DNA of 64,000 bases from Atopsyche davidsoni (Eukaryota; Arthropoda; Insecta; Trichoptera; Hydrobiosidae), in contig JAILWY010000008.1 in NCBI GenBank assembly GCA_022113835.1, positions 1,232,001-1,296,000 of the forward strand. Direction: 5' to 3'. Position 1 is the stretch's first letter. Each line of letters begins with the position of its first letter. Both the position numbers and the translations under genes were made by a program. A model generated the notes under the pieces. The model did not search any database. It was not told where the DNA came from and saw only the letters and a list, made by a program, of their open reading frames with translations. Shown piece by piece: positions 10,242 through 24,403 of the stretch.

Positions 10242-12000
10242 TATATAAGAAATATCTTCTTGAATAGGTAGACGTCTTCAGTAAGATTAAATAATTGTAA
10301 CATCGAATTTACATTTTTTGCTCAAATTTTACTGATACAGCATGTTTGTCGTGGATAAAATATATGCAGTATAGTATAAAATATACAGTTACTAAAACTT
10401 TTTTACTTTTTCGGTTGTAAAATGTACGAAATGTACCCAAATATACAAAAATTTTGGACAGTCTATTTTTAGTACTAAAACCATGAAAATGATGACGTCA
10501 CCTTTGACGCTCAATTTGAACCCATAACAGTCGCAAGTACCCCAGGCCACGCACTAAAGGTCACTCACATGGGGACTCGTGTCATATACCTTCACCCAAA
10601 GGCCTCCTGGCACTTAAGAGCCAATGTACCGAATCTGGGTACATTAAGAACCCATACAGGAAATGTGAAAGCGGCTAACGTTGTTATGTGCTTACTAATT
10701 ATTTAAATATATATATGGACCGCATTATCATTAAGCTTATATCAGATACATAAAAATGTCATTAAATAAGTATTTATAATAATCATAATTCTGCAGGAAC
10801 TCAACGTATATTTTTCATACTCATTGCACTCTCTTACTGGCACCGGACTCGCCACAGTGACCACCAGGCATAGACCCCAAGGCTCTTGTGTGGCTCGACT
10901 TCCTGAAAGATCGGCAGTACCATGAAGCAGACTCAGCCATGAGACTACCGACCGGGATTCTCTCAAAGCGGCGGCGGTCAAAGCAAATAGATGTACTACA
11001 GAACAAGAAGAAGCATACTTTACACCAATTCGTTAGAGCCTTGTTAGTAATAAAAATCATGTAAAAATGTAGTGTTGAGTTCATATAATAATATGGATGA
11101 CTACGAAAATTTTATTTTCTTAGTAAAACATACAGGTTTTTGTGATACTTCATACTTAAATCATTTTTATTTGTAAGGGCTTCTTCAGAATCTGACTTTT
11201 GTCTTTCAAAAAAGTGACAGTACTCATATATATAAATTTTGTTATTTCCTAGTAAATTAGTTATTCGTATAGGATGCTTCAACATTTTTGGATGTGTGAG
11301 TGTTATATGGGGTTTTATAAATAAAATAAGGCTGCTGTGGTTGCCTCCCTGGCCTCAGTGCCTCCACAGGAAACCGCACTGGCCCGCGCCATATGGGGCG
11401 CCCGGCTTCTGATTTGATTCGTTCTTTTGAATTAGTATCGGAAATGCCAGTAATACTTTTTAAAATAAATATTATTGTTGGAAAAGTCCCGCTTCCGAGG
11501 GAATAAAACCGAGAAGGAAAGTCGTATTAATTTTCATTCGAATATTTTGCCTGAAGTCGTATTATATTGAAGTACCAAGTGGTACATAGCAATAGAGTTT
11601 TTCATTTTCAACATAAAAATTGTTTTGTAAAGTGTATTGAATATTTGAATAAATAATTGAGTATGCACAAAATCTCGAAAATTTTTTTTTTGTATATAAA
11701 ATATAAGGTAAAATTCATGCCACTGTTTCTTTTGTCTGACGACTTTTGATAATTAGTAAAGATTTGTAACTGAACGAGAGTATTAAACGTGTAAACGATG
11801 TATGTTTGGTTTTTTGTATTAAATGACAGAACACAGAATTTATTTTTGGATAAAATGATATAAACTAAAATGTATTGATACACAATATGTACACAAATTA
11901 TTGTTTATAAATATTTGCACAACTTGATATTTTTTTTCATCGTTTTCAATGTGATCAAATTTCAAAATCGCCTTTCTATCAAAAATCAAATTCATTTATA
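10242..12000. other. non-coding with islands at 10480-10660, 10820-11000 and 11320-11420
   Basis: The three patches are clearly GC-richer than the flanks. The first contains a TGACGTCA palindrome at 10493-10500. The second has overlapping minus-strand frames (10742-10981, 10821-11084) with no recognisable domain and may be part of an old retroelement. The remainder is AT-rich. Confidence 0.4.
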
Positions 12001-12005
<5 letters not shown>

Positions 12006-12051
<46 letters not shown>

Positions 12052-12068
12052 GTGTGTGTGTGTGTGTG
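12006..12068. repeat. microsatellite (AT)n followed by (TG)n
   Basis: A run of about 20 AT repeats is followed by a short interrupted ATGTATATATATATG stretch and then about eight TG repeats. It is a compound dinucleotide microsatellite. Confidence 0.9.
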
Positions 12069-14930
12069 TAATTCCAGCCCTCATGTAAAAATATTAAAAT
12101 AATTTTTATGATATTGCATTCTTATACCAGTCAAAAAAATACCACGAGTGCATTTCATTTCTTTTATGATTCTGTAGTGTTTTTGTGTGATATATTAATG
12201 GAAGAAAAACAAAATTTCTCTGCAAGGGGCCTACAAACCCTATAAGGAATTCTTTTTCTCGCGCTCCAAAAAGAGCAACACAATATTTATTCAAAGTCTA
12301 TTTCCGTTACATTTTAGTATTTTTTGTAACATTTAAAAAAACATGTATATCTTTCCCTCAAGTCTTGTAGATTAAATAAATACACTCTAGATATATGCAT
12401 TGAACTTTTGCTAGATCTACTATTATACTTACAGATCTTATCAAAATAATTAGATGCTAAATAAATACTACTATCTTTGTATCAAGCTAAATTAATATTT
12501 TATAAATATAGATTAAATCTTTATGATTTTTAATGGCATGATAAGTAAGCTGTTAACAAATTTATTCAGTCTTGTATCTTGTTTTGTGTTTTATTAAAAA
12601 CATACATGAAATACATGTTAAACCTATGTTAATCGTATTTTTTCCACCACCATTTTTAATGTTCCAACTCAGAAATTGAAAATATCTAAAGGTAATTATT
12701 ATTTCAAACAAAAAACAACTAAACCAATATAATTTAATTTGGCGGAAGTTTTTGAGTCAAAATATTTTACTTTCTATTTATCATTAAACATTAAAAATAT
12801 AAAACGAATTTACGTATACATGCCAGGTTTTTTCATTTTTAAAATAACCTTTAGTTTTCAAATTAAATTGAATACCTATTATAAACAGTATTTTTTGTTT
12901 ACTTTTAAAACATTTTCAAAATAAAAACACTTTTGACTTTATTTAGAACTTGGTGAAATATATAAAATACAACAAAAAATTAAAAATTATACAGTACAAA
13001 ATATCATAATTAATATGATAAAATAACACATGAACCAACAATATAAATTTTTGAAAATTAAAACTTAATTATGTCCCCAAGGGGTGGAAAATTTTAATTG
13101 ACACGACTGTGCGAATTTTAATTGAAGGGGTCTTAAAATTAACAGATCCACTATTTTACGCTCACAGCAGTTTTAGAAGACATCGTATATCATGCGACTA
13201 GTTAAGGCAATAAAAATTAAACTCGCAACGCCGCCTTCTCTTTTAATGATGGATGCGACGTATTTAATTAAACTCAGCCACACATCTCGCCGTGTTTAAT
13301 GACAGTCATTAGCGAATGAAATCTGTGTGCTTGCAAAATAATATAATTTTATACAAAGTGAACAGACTATAACTATTAATAATATTCTAAAGTGAAATAT
13401 ACATAATTATATACAGATTTAGCATCAAACGAGAATTTTTTTTAAGGGGTTTTTTTAAACCTATTTTATATTAGGATTTATTTTTTTAATATTTATAATA
13501 TAAATAGGAGTGTATAAAGTAGAGCTATCTGCTTCAAGATTCAACAACTTGTGTACTCTCAGGTAATCGCGCCTCTTTAAATGTGAGCGCTTTCATTCGG
13601 CAGCAAGTAATTTCAGTTTGTACAATTTAGTAATAACCTGAAAAAAACAAATCAAAATTAAGTCTATGAATTTACCTTTTTATAGTGTTCATGATTATAC
13701 TCTCATACAAATATATGTATATTATCATTTACATACATTCTTCTTTAAGTGATAAATTTCCAAAACATTATAAAATTTGTTGATTTTTATTAAAAATGGT
13801 CCTGGATAAGTAATGCAAAAGTCTTCTATTATTATAAATGTTTTTATTAAGTCACTTTTTGGCTATTCATAAGTTTTCTAATGGTAGAATATTTCGTCAC
13901 TACAAATAAACTACTGCAAAATCCTGAACCCTAAAAAATAGTAAAAAACAATATATTTTTTCAGAAAATCGTTACATTTTGTTTGTTATGATGACAACAA
14001 GTAAGATTATACCTTAATTAATGAATCTAGAATCATTTAAATACATATATTTAATTATAAAATATTGTTTTTAAAAACTGTTTTTGAATACATATTAAAA
14101 GTGAGTGAGGACTCTTCAAAACCTCCCCTAGAAAAGTAAGGGATTGCAATGGGGGTTTACGTACTTGTAATAAAAAATAAATTGCTATTACTCCCTGATA
14201 TGTCTTGTACTAACGTGAAAGGAAACAGGCTCTATGACAATCTATATTGAGTTTTATTGCGTTTCACTATGAGGGACTGTGATATTCTTTGTCCAAAGTG
14301 ACTATGTATTAAATTCATGTTGGTTTATGTGGAACGACTGTCTTGCTACGGTAACAATAAGTGTATTTCGAGGATGTATAATGAATTGTGCAAAACTTCA
14401 TTGTCTAATTAAATACTACATACAAAGTTATTAAAAAATTGGCCAATAAAAGTGAGATATCGAACTCATTACTGCACTTAAGCCATTTCAATCACTGTGC
14501 AACTGAGCAAAAAAAATAATCGCCTTATGTAAGTACGATACAGATTAATGTTGAAAGAATTCTTGAGATATCTTGATAATAAATATAAACTTTTTTGTTC
14601 ATGCCCCAAAAAACATAACTCTAGGTATTATAAGAAGAATCAGTTTTCTTTCATTTAAAGAGCAAACTATTTAAAATGTTAACTAAAAATATAATAGTTT
14701 CGTAACTTATTAAAAACACATTGTTTACAATTAAAATAAATTGCTAAAAAAAAAGAAAGATCATATTTATGCATTTGCAAGTTTTCATCTGGCAACTTTG
14801 AATAAATTAATGTATATTTAATTATATTTACCATTATATGTAGTAAATTTAAAAAAAAATTACAAAGCAAACGATGGAGCACTGCTTTAATTGTGAAAGT
14901 TTAGTGCAGGCCATTACACATATTAAACTC
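12069..14930. other. AT-rich non-coding stretch
   Basis: No gene recognised. A moderately GC-richer part spans 13070-13320. A possible tRNA-derived relic on the minus strand near 14445-14510 has a B-box-like GAGTTCGATATCTC. Open frames here are A/T-driven and lack domains. Confidence 0.5.
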
Positions 14931-15120
14931 CCGTCTGATATCAATCTTACAGACCGCTGAGGCTTTACATTCCACCCCCGAATGTTTCACCCTCCATTAC
15001 TCATCGCAGAATACTTCTTTGCATTTTTTCAGGCACTTTCATCCCCAAGCCCCGGGGAGATCTTCACCATGTCTTTTAAGTAAGGGATGCAAACCCAGGC
15101 TTTGCGCGAATTTACAATTT
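14930..15120. promoter_or_regulatory. GC-richer non-coding island
   Basis: Pyrimidine-rich blocks and CCCCGGGG occur in an otherwise AT-rich region. No open frame or repeat explains it. Candidate regulatory sequence, based on composition only. Confidence 0.2.
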
Positions 15121-18100
15121 TTTTTTGCCGCTTTCTATGATTTATTTTTTGAAAGTTTGTAAAATTATTTTGCAGCATTTAATATTCTAAAAAAAAAACC
15201 TATGCAATATGTAAATATTTATATTCAGGTTCTCAATATTTTATTAAAAAAACAAATTTATAATAAAACAGCTTTTCAAAAGCTTAAGTCTAAATATCCA
15301 CACGTAAAATGACAAGAAAAGTTCTATGCGAGAATTTACGATGAGATCATGTAAAAATCTTTAATTTTTTTTCCAGGTATTTCGTTTTTAAATTCAATAT
15401 CCAAATATTGTCAATACGTGTCTTATATTAAATAAAATATAAAATTCACTATCGTCATATTTGCATATGAAATGATCAAAACATATTATATTTTATGATG
15501 CAATGAATGTAATGATGATATGATTTTTTTAACAAACCTTAGCCAAAATCTAAAGATTTTTTTTTAAAATCATTTGTAGCCTCATAACTAACATGACATA
15601 TTTTAAATCGTTATTATTTTTTTTATTTTTTTTTTATTCGTTATTGACAAAACCTTATGTTTGTGTCATATTGTATACATTCAATATATGAAGATATTGT
15701 ATGTGGTTGACAAAATTTAAAAACATTTTCTTAGTCATTTAATCTTTCAAATGTGGTGAAAGCAATCACCCTTAACGTGATCAAAGGCTGTCAAAAAATT
15801 CTTCAGCCAACAATTTTATATTTGAAAAATAGCCTTTGAAGTGATATGACAGATTTCATATACATTTGAATTTTGAAATAATATTTAAGCAGACTCATAC
15901 AAATAGCTAAACAGTTAGGCATTTTCTTCCCACAAAAGATCGTAAACTCTCTGCTATTCATATTTGGTATTCAAATGTACAGTACGACATATTAAATTTA
16001 TATTCCGAGGATAATTTATAATAAATATAGTTGATTCTTAATGCTTACAAAAAATAAGAATAAAAAAATTGCTGTTTATTTTTTTGTTCTCATAACAACC
16101 CTGCGACAGTAGATTTAAAAAAATTATGTCACACCCTCTGCGCGTCTTATTCGGTCATTAATTGTCACCGTTACTTCAGAGAGTTGTTTTTTTCCCCTAA
16201 AAAGCCATGAACAAAAACAAGAGTTGGTATCTGGTGAATCCCTTAAGAAAAAATGGACGGAAACTTGTGGTATTATGCTTTCTAAGATATTCTTTTGTAC
16301 GTTAAAACTTTATTAATAGCCTAAAAATATCCACAAAAAATATTCAGTTTATTTTAATGCAGTTTAAATACGCATTATATAATTGTGTTTTTAATATGAA
16401 TCAAAAAATATTTAAAAGTGGATATCCAGAGGTTTAGCTATTTTTTTCCCATAATAAAAATATAAATATGTTTTTGCTAATTAATTTTTAATATGAAATT
16501 CTTTTTGGCAAGTAAAAAAGTAGGTAAACAAATGTTTTAAGCTGGAAACCAATTATTTGGGTGTGTCTGGATTTTAATATCTCTCTTTATGATTCTTGTG
16601 AGGAATCATTATTAGAGACAACACCTTATAATATTGATTCTTTTAGAGCAAGTAAACTTTTGTCACAAGAATCAAAGAATTTGTAAAAAAATTTGCCACT
16701 AACCTAAAGAATTTACAAAAAATTTCGCATTAATTTGTTGAATGGGCTAATTCTACTTAAAATGTGTTTTTGGGAAACAAACTCATAAATGATTATTCAT
16801 ATAAAACGATCCTGTTTCACAAAGTTTTTAATAGTAAAATTTTAGAAACAAGAATCTAAAAGAATAGCCTTTTATTATTAAATATATTTTCCATTCGTTT
16901 ATATTTTTATTATAAGTAAAGATTATAGAACCTAGTTTACTATTTCAAAAGCACTTCTAATTGTGAGAATAACTTTGTAAATACCAATAAAATCAGTATT
17001 AAAAGTAAACGAAATAACTTATAAATAATCGGTTTATCGGGAAATTAAACTCAATAAGATCGCCATAACTGTTATTTAAAATGAATATAATTTCAAAGGC
17101 AGTCTTAAAGTTACATCGTGAGTTTCAGTTTCAGATCCAAAAATACTTATTCAAATATCTCAGATACAGATTATATTGGTATAAATACTAAATTTCTATA
17201 AAGAACAAAGACTTTATTTATTTTTCGGTTTTTTTTATTATTTAAATAAAAAAAAGAATTTCTATAAAAACTAAAGAATATATTTCCATGAATAGTATTT
17301 TATAATACGTTTCTTATTTTGTTCAAACATTATTAATTTTTATATAATCTACACACCATGTAATATAAAAAAATATTGACTGATTTTATTGATTTGAATC
17401 AGAATTGGACGCGTTTATATTGGTTAAAAATCGTTAAAAGGTTTTTGTTAAAAATAAAAAAATATACATTTAATAAATATTAAAATCACATTTAACTTTG
17501 TCTTTAATTTACACCAGAAACATAAATTTAATAAAAAAATTGAAATATCCAAGGCATATTTCAAAAAACAAATTAAGCCTTTAAGGTTTTCCCTTTTTTT
17601 ACTGTTTATTAAAATATAGGAAGTAATTTTTCTTCTAACAGCTTCTTTAAAATAATTAATGTCGGATAATTAAAATATAAAATTCAACAAATAAAAATTC
17701 GGAGAGTTCACAAAATAAAAGCGTTTGATAATTGCGAAAAAAAAAGAGTTCGTAACAACCGAAGTAAATAAGAAATTTAAAAAAATGGCGTAAAAACAGC
17801 GTCGAGAGCAACAAAAAATGGAAACATTGTCTAGACAGACGGTCGCAGACAAGAAAAATGTATTTGCAATAAATTTAAAAAAATAACTATTCCGGGAACG
17901 ATAAATCGAGAAAATAATTTACATAATAAAAAAAGTTTGAAGCTAACATTAAATAATTACAAATATCTCAAAAGATTAAGATAACATCTTGCACGAATTG
18001 TAGTTTCTTTCGGCGAAAATTTACTGAAAATCTATATTAAAAACATTTTAAAATAAAATATCTAATAAAACATGTGGAAAGAAAAAATGGAAAAAAGTTT

Positions 18101-20285
18101 TTACCTTCATATATTTGATGCATAACATTATTGTTCCATCATTAATAAATTTTACCTTTCTCATTAAGTAGTGTGACTGACAATATTTTATATGGGCTTT
18201 ATAAAATATTTGAAAGCAACAGTGAATATATTTTATAAATTTTAAAAAATATAAATATTGCACTTGTGACCGTACAAAAGCAATTTTTAATCATCAACAA
18301 CGTCATTGATTTTTTTAACGATATTCAATAAATCATTTCATTTATTGAGGATCTCATGTTTATTTTTATGCTTTTTTAAATAAAACAAGTCGATTTATTT
18401 GATATACTTCAATTTGAAATCTTAATAGTCCGCAGTACAAAGTTTCAATTCAAGCCTCCATTAATCGGACTACAAAACACCATTTCATGGGGTAAGTCCC
18501 TTGACTCGGGGGCGCTTTTCACGCAGTTTAACATAAAACTCGATTGCAGGAGTTTTAGCGAATGCGCCCAGAGCCTTTCCAAAATTTATGTGATTCTTAA
18601 ATAAGTTATAAAATTTAATATTTGCTCTTTCTTAAACATAACTGCTGCCATCTACGGAGCGTAAGTATTAAATAATTATTTTATAGCTTGTCGTACTTGT
18701 TTACGTTATGAAAGGAGTTAAAGGATTAAAGGCTTCCAGAGCCGTCAATATTTTTCACTGTTTATCGCTTTTCTACTAGTAAGAATATAGAATTTTTATA
18801 ATTAGTAATGGGTCATTAATTATTTTTACAGGATTCATTGATTTTTAAGACTTGCCGTACATATTTATGCTACAGATTATAAAAATGAAATATCTTATAA
18901 CCGTTATTATTTTACAGACAATATTTCTTAATAAGTTTTAATAAGGGTACTTTAAAATTAATCAAGATTAAACAGCCATTTCTTAATAATCTTTAGAGAT
19001 TTATGAAAGCTTTAGTGCAGCAGAGACTTAATAGGAATTAACAGTCAAGAACCGATATTATGTTGAACTGTATACTTGTTTTTTGTTAAGTGAGAATAAA
19101 GCTTTTTTTAAATTAATAAAAAACTTTAAATATTTAAAATTTTATTGATTTTTAGGATTTCTTAATATTAATCAAAATATTTAATTGCATTATGAAATAT
19201 TTTTAAGCAAATATAAACATACGAGTATTTGCTTAAAAATACTTTTATTGTGATAGTGGCTTTAAAAAAAATGAAATAAAAAATAATAAAAAATTTAAAG
19301 GTTAATTTTAAAGTAGTTTGCAATATATTGTAGTGGCATTTGAATGTGAACTAAATTTTTAGTTGTCTGGCGTATACTTTTTACATTTATGAAGTACTAT
19401 TTAAAATGTGTTAATATACTTAAAAGTAGCCATTATATTATTACGTTGATATATATTATCCTTAAATTATAAAGATAACCCGCGTACCGGGTGAATAGTA
19501 TTTTTTTAACCGCGATTTAACGGTGAGTTAAACTGGAGTTCTCCCATTACAACGGAATAGGACTGGACGAAAACAAAGGACAAATAAGCGTATTAAAATG
19601 CGTGTTTTGGGTCATAAAACCTTTTCTGAATTATAAAACAATACAAATGAAATAACAATGCCCGTGCAAAGCTTTGACCTTAATTATGTTTTGCAATGTT
19701 GACTTAATTTTCAGCACAGACGTGCTGATTATAACCTTTATATGACAAATGTCAATAAAGCAGGTTATTACTCCAATTACGAAGATTGTATTCTCATTAT
19801 AGATTTCATAAATAAAAATATATTTTTCCAAGGTAATTATAAAACAGTAATATTTGCACTTAAACCCACACATGTTTTTGATTACACAATTTGTAATTAG
19901 ACAATCGATACGCACACGAAACGAAAATAAAAAAATATTGAAACATGTAACTTTATAGTTTTTTTTGATACAGTGCAAAAATGTGGAGTTGAATTCTAAT
20001 GCGTGTCATAAAAAACATATTTAAGAAGTTGTTTTTTTACTTCATGAGTGAGTGGATGTCCTTAGAAGAAAACCATGTTTTTACTAATTTATTAATGATG
20101 ATCATAAATATTTTATATTTTTAAAAATATACTTTATCACATCAAATATTAATTTAACTAAATTGATATACGTCTGCTTTTAAAGATTATATTTTTTGAT
20201 AAAAAACTTAAACCTTTATAACTTAGTTTAACATATTTTTTACCATAATCGTTTAATTGAAGGAAACATAATAAAAGTCAACTTA
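15121..20285. other. AT-rich non-coding stretch
   Basis: About 5 kb with very high AT content and no recognised gene. Small GC-richer patches lie at 16130-16200, 18440-18560 and 19480-19580. The open frames of 60-115 codons (for example 19631-19978 minus) are Phe/Ile/Lys/Tyr/Asn-rich, as expected for chance frames in AT-rich DNA. Confidence 0.6.
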
Positions 20286-20289
20286 GCTT

Positions 20290-20490
20290 AAAACGTCCTT
20301 TTGCTGTGAGGGTAGGCCATAACTTACTTTACAGAAGGTGGTTCTATTATTTTAAGGGAGGTGTATTTTGACAAATAACCAGGACGCGCCCTCTGCTTTG
20401 CGTTAATCAATAAATCACGCGACCTACCCCTTCTGGAGATATGCAAATGAGATCACCACCACTGAAGAAGTTTTCCAGTTTTATGAACCA
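20290..20490. promoter_or_regulatory. GC-richer island with octamer word
   Basis: The island contains GATATGCAAATGAGAT, which includes the octamer ATGCAAAT bound by POU-domain factors, plus AATCAATAAATCA, a homeodomain-type word. No open frame is present. It is a candidate cis-regulatory element of an unseen gene; this is inference. Confidence 0.3.
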
Positions 20491-21334
20491 TTTCTCTTGA
20501 CGATACTCACAATCGAATAATTTATACCTGACCGTTATTATGAAAAGAAAACTTTCATAAAATTATAATTTTTTAATTCGTTTTGAATTAACTTCAGAAC
20601 AACAAGTTTTTTGAAATTCAGCACTACTCGCAAACTTCAGTTTTAATAAAGCATGAAATTTATTGTGTTCATATTATGCATACCCAAACTTTTATAATCC
20701 TATTACTAAATAAAAAAATAAATAAAACGTGAAAGCTAAATATATTATCTGTTTAATCTTCCATATGTTACGAATAGACAATCGGCAAACAAACGACAAT
20801 AATTTTTATTTACGTGCATTTTCGCCTTTCAAAAGATTTCTTTTAATATTGGGTCAACTAAATAATTGAAGTTTTATTTGTAACAAGCTATCAAAAGTCT
20901 TAGATTAACTAATGACAAATAATATGTATATATAAATATATATATCTACAAGACATCCTGTTTATCAAATAGGTTGACTGATTAGTGAATGAAATGTAAA
21001 AATATGTTAATTTGTGTTTAACAATTCTTAGACATAGTGTCAGTATTGTATTTTAAAAATTAAAGGAAGTTATAAACATATGTTTTAAAAATAAAACTTT
21101 GTCACAAAGCTATTGTAAATATTGTTAGAACCATAATATCATATTTATATAAACCATTCACCTATTTATCAACGCAATCCGAAAATAGTCAAATTGGATA
21201 TATTTTTTTAATAGTATGAACCTGCTTAATTATACGGAGCAAAAGTTATAAACTCACTTCAGAAAACACACATGTTTAAATATTGTGTATGTCTATTCCA
21301 ATTTATTTTACTTAATCGATGTAATTTCAGGCTT

Positions 21335-21560
21335 TGTTTTAATGGTAAACCTCTCTCAGTGCGCAGGCGTTCGTGTGGGCAGGAAAAACATTTGATAGCG
21401 TCCGCAATCTGCACGCAAGTTAAGGGTTTATTGATGAAACGACGCCCTTAAGCTATTGGGGCTGATTAATGAACTAGGGATGGCCATTAAAACCCTTAGT
21501 GATCACTGAAACCTTCAAGTAATGTCCGTGACGATCTATCCACTGCTCCTGAAAGGCGAT
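21335..21560. promoter_or_regulatory. GC-richer island with homeodomain-type words
   Basis: GTTTTAATG at 21336 and CATTAAAAC at 21485 bracket the island, and GATTAATGAAC lies between them. It has clearly raised G+C and no open frame. Candidate regulatory element by composition and motif content only. Confidence 0.3.
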
Positions 21561-22129
21561 ACTAAAAATTTTTCTTCGAAAATCTTGATAATTATATATA
21601 AATCTGGTTTGAACATCAAAAAGAGCTTTCAACATCTATATATTACACTATTTTATGAAATTATTCTACAAAAAGTGTGTGATAATTTATAACATAAAAA
21701 TCTATAGAGAAATAACACTGTACGCCGTAATGGGTAATCCAATGCAATTAAGTAATGCTGTGTATTTTTGTATGTCTCGTATATTTATTTGACATATTTT
21801 TTAGCTAAATAAAAAACCTTCACTAGGATAGATACTTTTTGAGAGGATTGGCTATCCTTTCAGCATCGAAACATTTACGTTTAAAGAGAGTAAAAAAATA
21901 TTACTCAACCCGTATCATAGAAGGCCAAATTTTAAAAAAAAAAATGCATGAAGGGGTTGTTTAATAAGTGGTAGCCTTTGAAAAAAATGTTATCCGTGGT
22001 AAGTTCTTATTTTCATGTCATACTATAGAAAGTATATTTAATTTATTAATAAAATATAAATATAGATAATAATCATGTGTAAAACATCATGAATAAAATA
22101 TCAAAAAATCTCATGCTTATTCCTAAGCA

Positions 22130-22390
22130 AATCCGCATTTTTCACCCTCCGCATTGAGGTGGGGTTAGGTCGGGTTAGGCCAGATAATAAAGTTTTGTTC
22201 TAATCAGCCCTAACAAGGCAGGGTCCAAATTTAAAATCCTCCCCCGACCTCTGTAATCTTCAGGCATATACAAGGGCGCCTCCCACGGCTAATGAAAGTG
22301 TCCGGGAATTAAAGTGTGATTTTAAATAGGCTTCGGCGAGGGGATGGAATGCACCTTTTTGGTAGAACGTAGGTTTTTTTATAATATGTG
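22130..22390. other. GC-richer island, no gene
   Basis: The block contains GGGTTAGGTCGGGTTAGG, two imperfect TTAGG-type words, and a C-rich stretch. No frame or RNA structure is recognised. Confidence 0.3.
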
Positions 22391-23850
22391 ATGTTTTTTC
22401 CTTTTTTATCCATTACATTCAATGAGCAAAAAACCATCTACCCGATCGAATGATGATAGAGAGCTGATTTTTCAATCACAGAGCTTTGGGTTCAGTCTAC
22501 AACGGTGCGTTAAAAGTAAATTTGCATACCCAGCAAATGATAATGCTTTTCAAAATTTAGGATATTTATGGGTTTAAGTCAAATTAATAAAAATTTCTGA
22601 TTAGAAATGACATTTTAAATATTTTGTACTCAATAAAATCTGAATTAAAGTACTCATACGTATTTCTCAAAGTGCGGTTACAAATGTGATTTTAAATATA
22701 AGTCTAAGCATAATGGAAAGCTGCGCTCTGGTAAACGCAAAGACTTTTGTAAATAAAGATATGCTAGAAGCTTTAGGAACAGTTGTTTGCCGATTTTCAG
22801 TTTCCGGTTGGTTCTATGGCTGAAAATAAGTAGTGAAACGTAGTATACACAAATATATGCGATCATTTCATATCTTATATAAAGGTAGTTTCTTACTCCA
22901 AGAAATATTTAAAAGGCAAGGTTATAAAAAAATGTTTATTTAATTGAACACAAACAAAAATATTAACCAACGACGATATTTATATTTATAATGCAAAAAA
23001 TGTTGAATTTATTTGGTTCTAAGGGACGTCCCTGCACATATACTCTATGTTGAAGCAGAAATATAAGCGCAGCGAGTCTTTTTTTACATTTTGAATATGT
23101 CGCTGGGAAATAATGAATTCACTTTATGATTTATAAATGAAATTCGTACATATTAATTAATAACGTTTTTGGCTAGATTTTATATTTTGATTAAATTAAA
23201 ATTCGTCGTGAATATTTCAAAGCGCTGGTGTTTCTGTAAAGCAAAATTATTCTTCTATTCTATAAAATTCTTCTATAAAATAAAATTTTCTACGAATAAA
23301 CCAAAAATATTCTGGAACCTTGTTATAATATTAAATCTATGTAAATACAATTTTTAAGGTGCACTGTGTATGCATCAAGAAAGTTTCAGAGAAAATTGAA
23401 TATGAAACTGAATTTCATATAATAATATTACAGATATTCTTTCAAAGTTTTAAAGATATCTTTGAGTGGAGAGTGATTTTACCCATGATAATTATTTAAT
23501 AATGAACTTATGCGTCATTATTCATACAAGCATCTTGTACGTGTGTTATGTTTTTAAGATATCAATGCACATATAATATGATGAATGAAATGATTTAGTG
23601 TTCAAGAAAATCTACTATTTTTATACTTTCCCTTACTATTATTTAAATATATATTTTTTTTAATTTAGAAATTAATAAAGCTGCATGTGTGTATGAATAC
23701 TTTTAAATATCTAAAAATCAACATAAATATCAAATACAAAATGCCTACAAACACGAATAACCATACTAACCTTCCCATATAAATACGTTATTATTGTTTT
23801 GATATAGAGATAAAAAAATCAATACAACCTGTCGTGGTTACTCACAAAAA
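22391..23850. other. AT-rich non-coding stretch
   Basis: No gene recognised. A short B-box-like TGGGTTCAGTCTAC lies near 22488 without a convincing A box. Open frames at 22678-22866 (minus) and 23169-23357 (plus) have no domain. Confidence 0.5.
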
Positions 23851-24135
23851 CCTTACACAACTTCGAGAAGATTCCAGCGGGACAAGAGAATTGCACCGAA
23901 GCTGTTTTTTTTTTATCAAATTCCGTACTATTAATAGCCGCGAAGCTCTTCCATTTTAGAAGTTCGCGTCCGCGAGGCTCGCAAAAAGCTCCCTGCGAAC
24001 TTTCGGGCCTTTCAGCGGTCTCGGGGAAGCTCCCGCGTCAAAGCATTACACAGATCCGGAGCGGGCGCTCGTCTGATATAAGCGGGCTTCTGTTCACTAA
24101 CAGCTTTGCGAATCCAGGGCCGAATTCGGTGGCGG
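23850..24135. promoter_or_regulatory. strong GC-rich island
   Basis: One of the most GC- and CpG-rich blocks in the window, with repeated GCGAAGCTC / GCTCGC-type words. It ends just before the family B palindrome. It could be a promoter or enhancer of an unseen gene. No open frame is supported. Confidence 0.3.
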
Positions 24136-24182
24136 AATTTTAAAAGTTTAATAAATAATTAGAATACTTTAAATAATAAGTG

Positions 24183-24354
24183 AAATACTTGAGTGATTGA
24201 TACTGTATTGGTGACCGGTTTCCGGTTCAACTGTGCCTCTCCCTCTAACAATTGTTTGGCTAATTGAAATCTCACTCTGTTTGATAATATGCCAACGGTT
24301 GGCAGAACCGGTCACAAATAAAAAACAAACATGTGGAAAATCACTCAAGTATTT
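24183..24354. repeat. family B repeat, head-to-head pair (copy 2)
   Basis: The ends AAATACTTGAGTGATT and AATCACTCAAGTATTT are inverted repeats of 16 bp. Just inside them, GGTGACCGGTTT (24210-24221) and AACCGGTCAC (24306-24315) are also inverted, so this is two half-units head to head. On the plus strand TTGATAA, the hairpin TGCCAACGGTTGGCA and GAACCGGTC form a decayed hammerhead-like core (24281-24315). It lies immediately upstream of the PLE pseudogene, as expected for a PLE terminal repeat. Confidence 0.65.
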
Positions 24355-24367
24355 TATACTTATGCTA

Positions 24368-24400
24368 ATGGGATATGTGATGTAACATCACATATCCCAT
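24368..24400. repeat. perfect palindrome with 16-bp arms
   Basis: The arm ATGGGATATGTGATGT is followed by a single A and then by its exact reverse complement. The palindrome sits between the family B repeat and the PLE coding relic. It may be a rearrangement junction. Confidence 0.9.
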
Positions 24401-24403
24401 AAG

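Noticed and set aside
14445..14510. tRNA-like segment on the minus strand
   Set aside because: The B-box resemblance is weak and the arms do not close. Noted only within the stretch description.
19631..19978. 115-codon minus-strand open frame, among the longest in the window
   Set aside because: It is extremely rich in Ile, Phe, Lys, Cys, Tyr and Asn, as expected by chance at this AT content. No motif and no plausible splice or start context.
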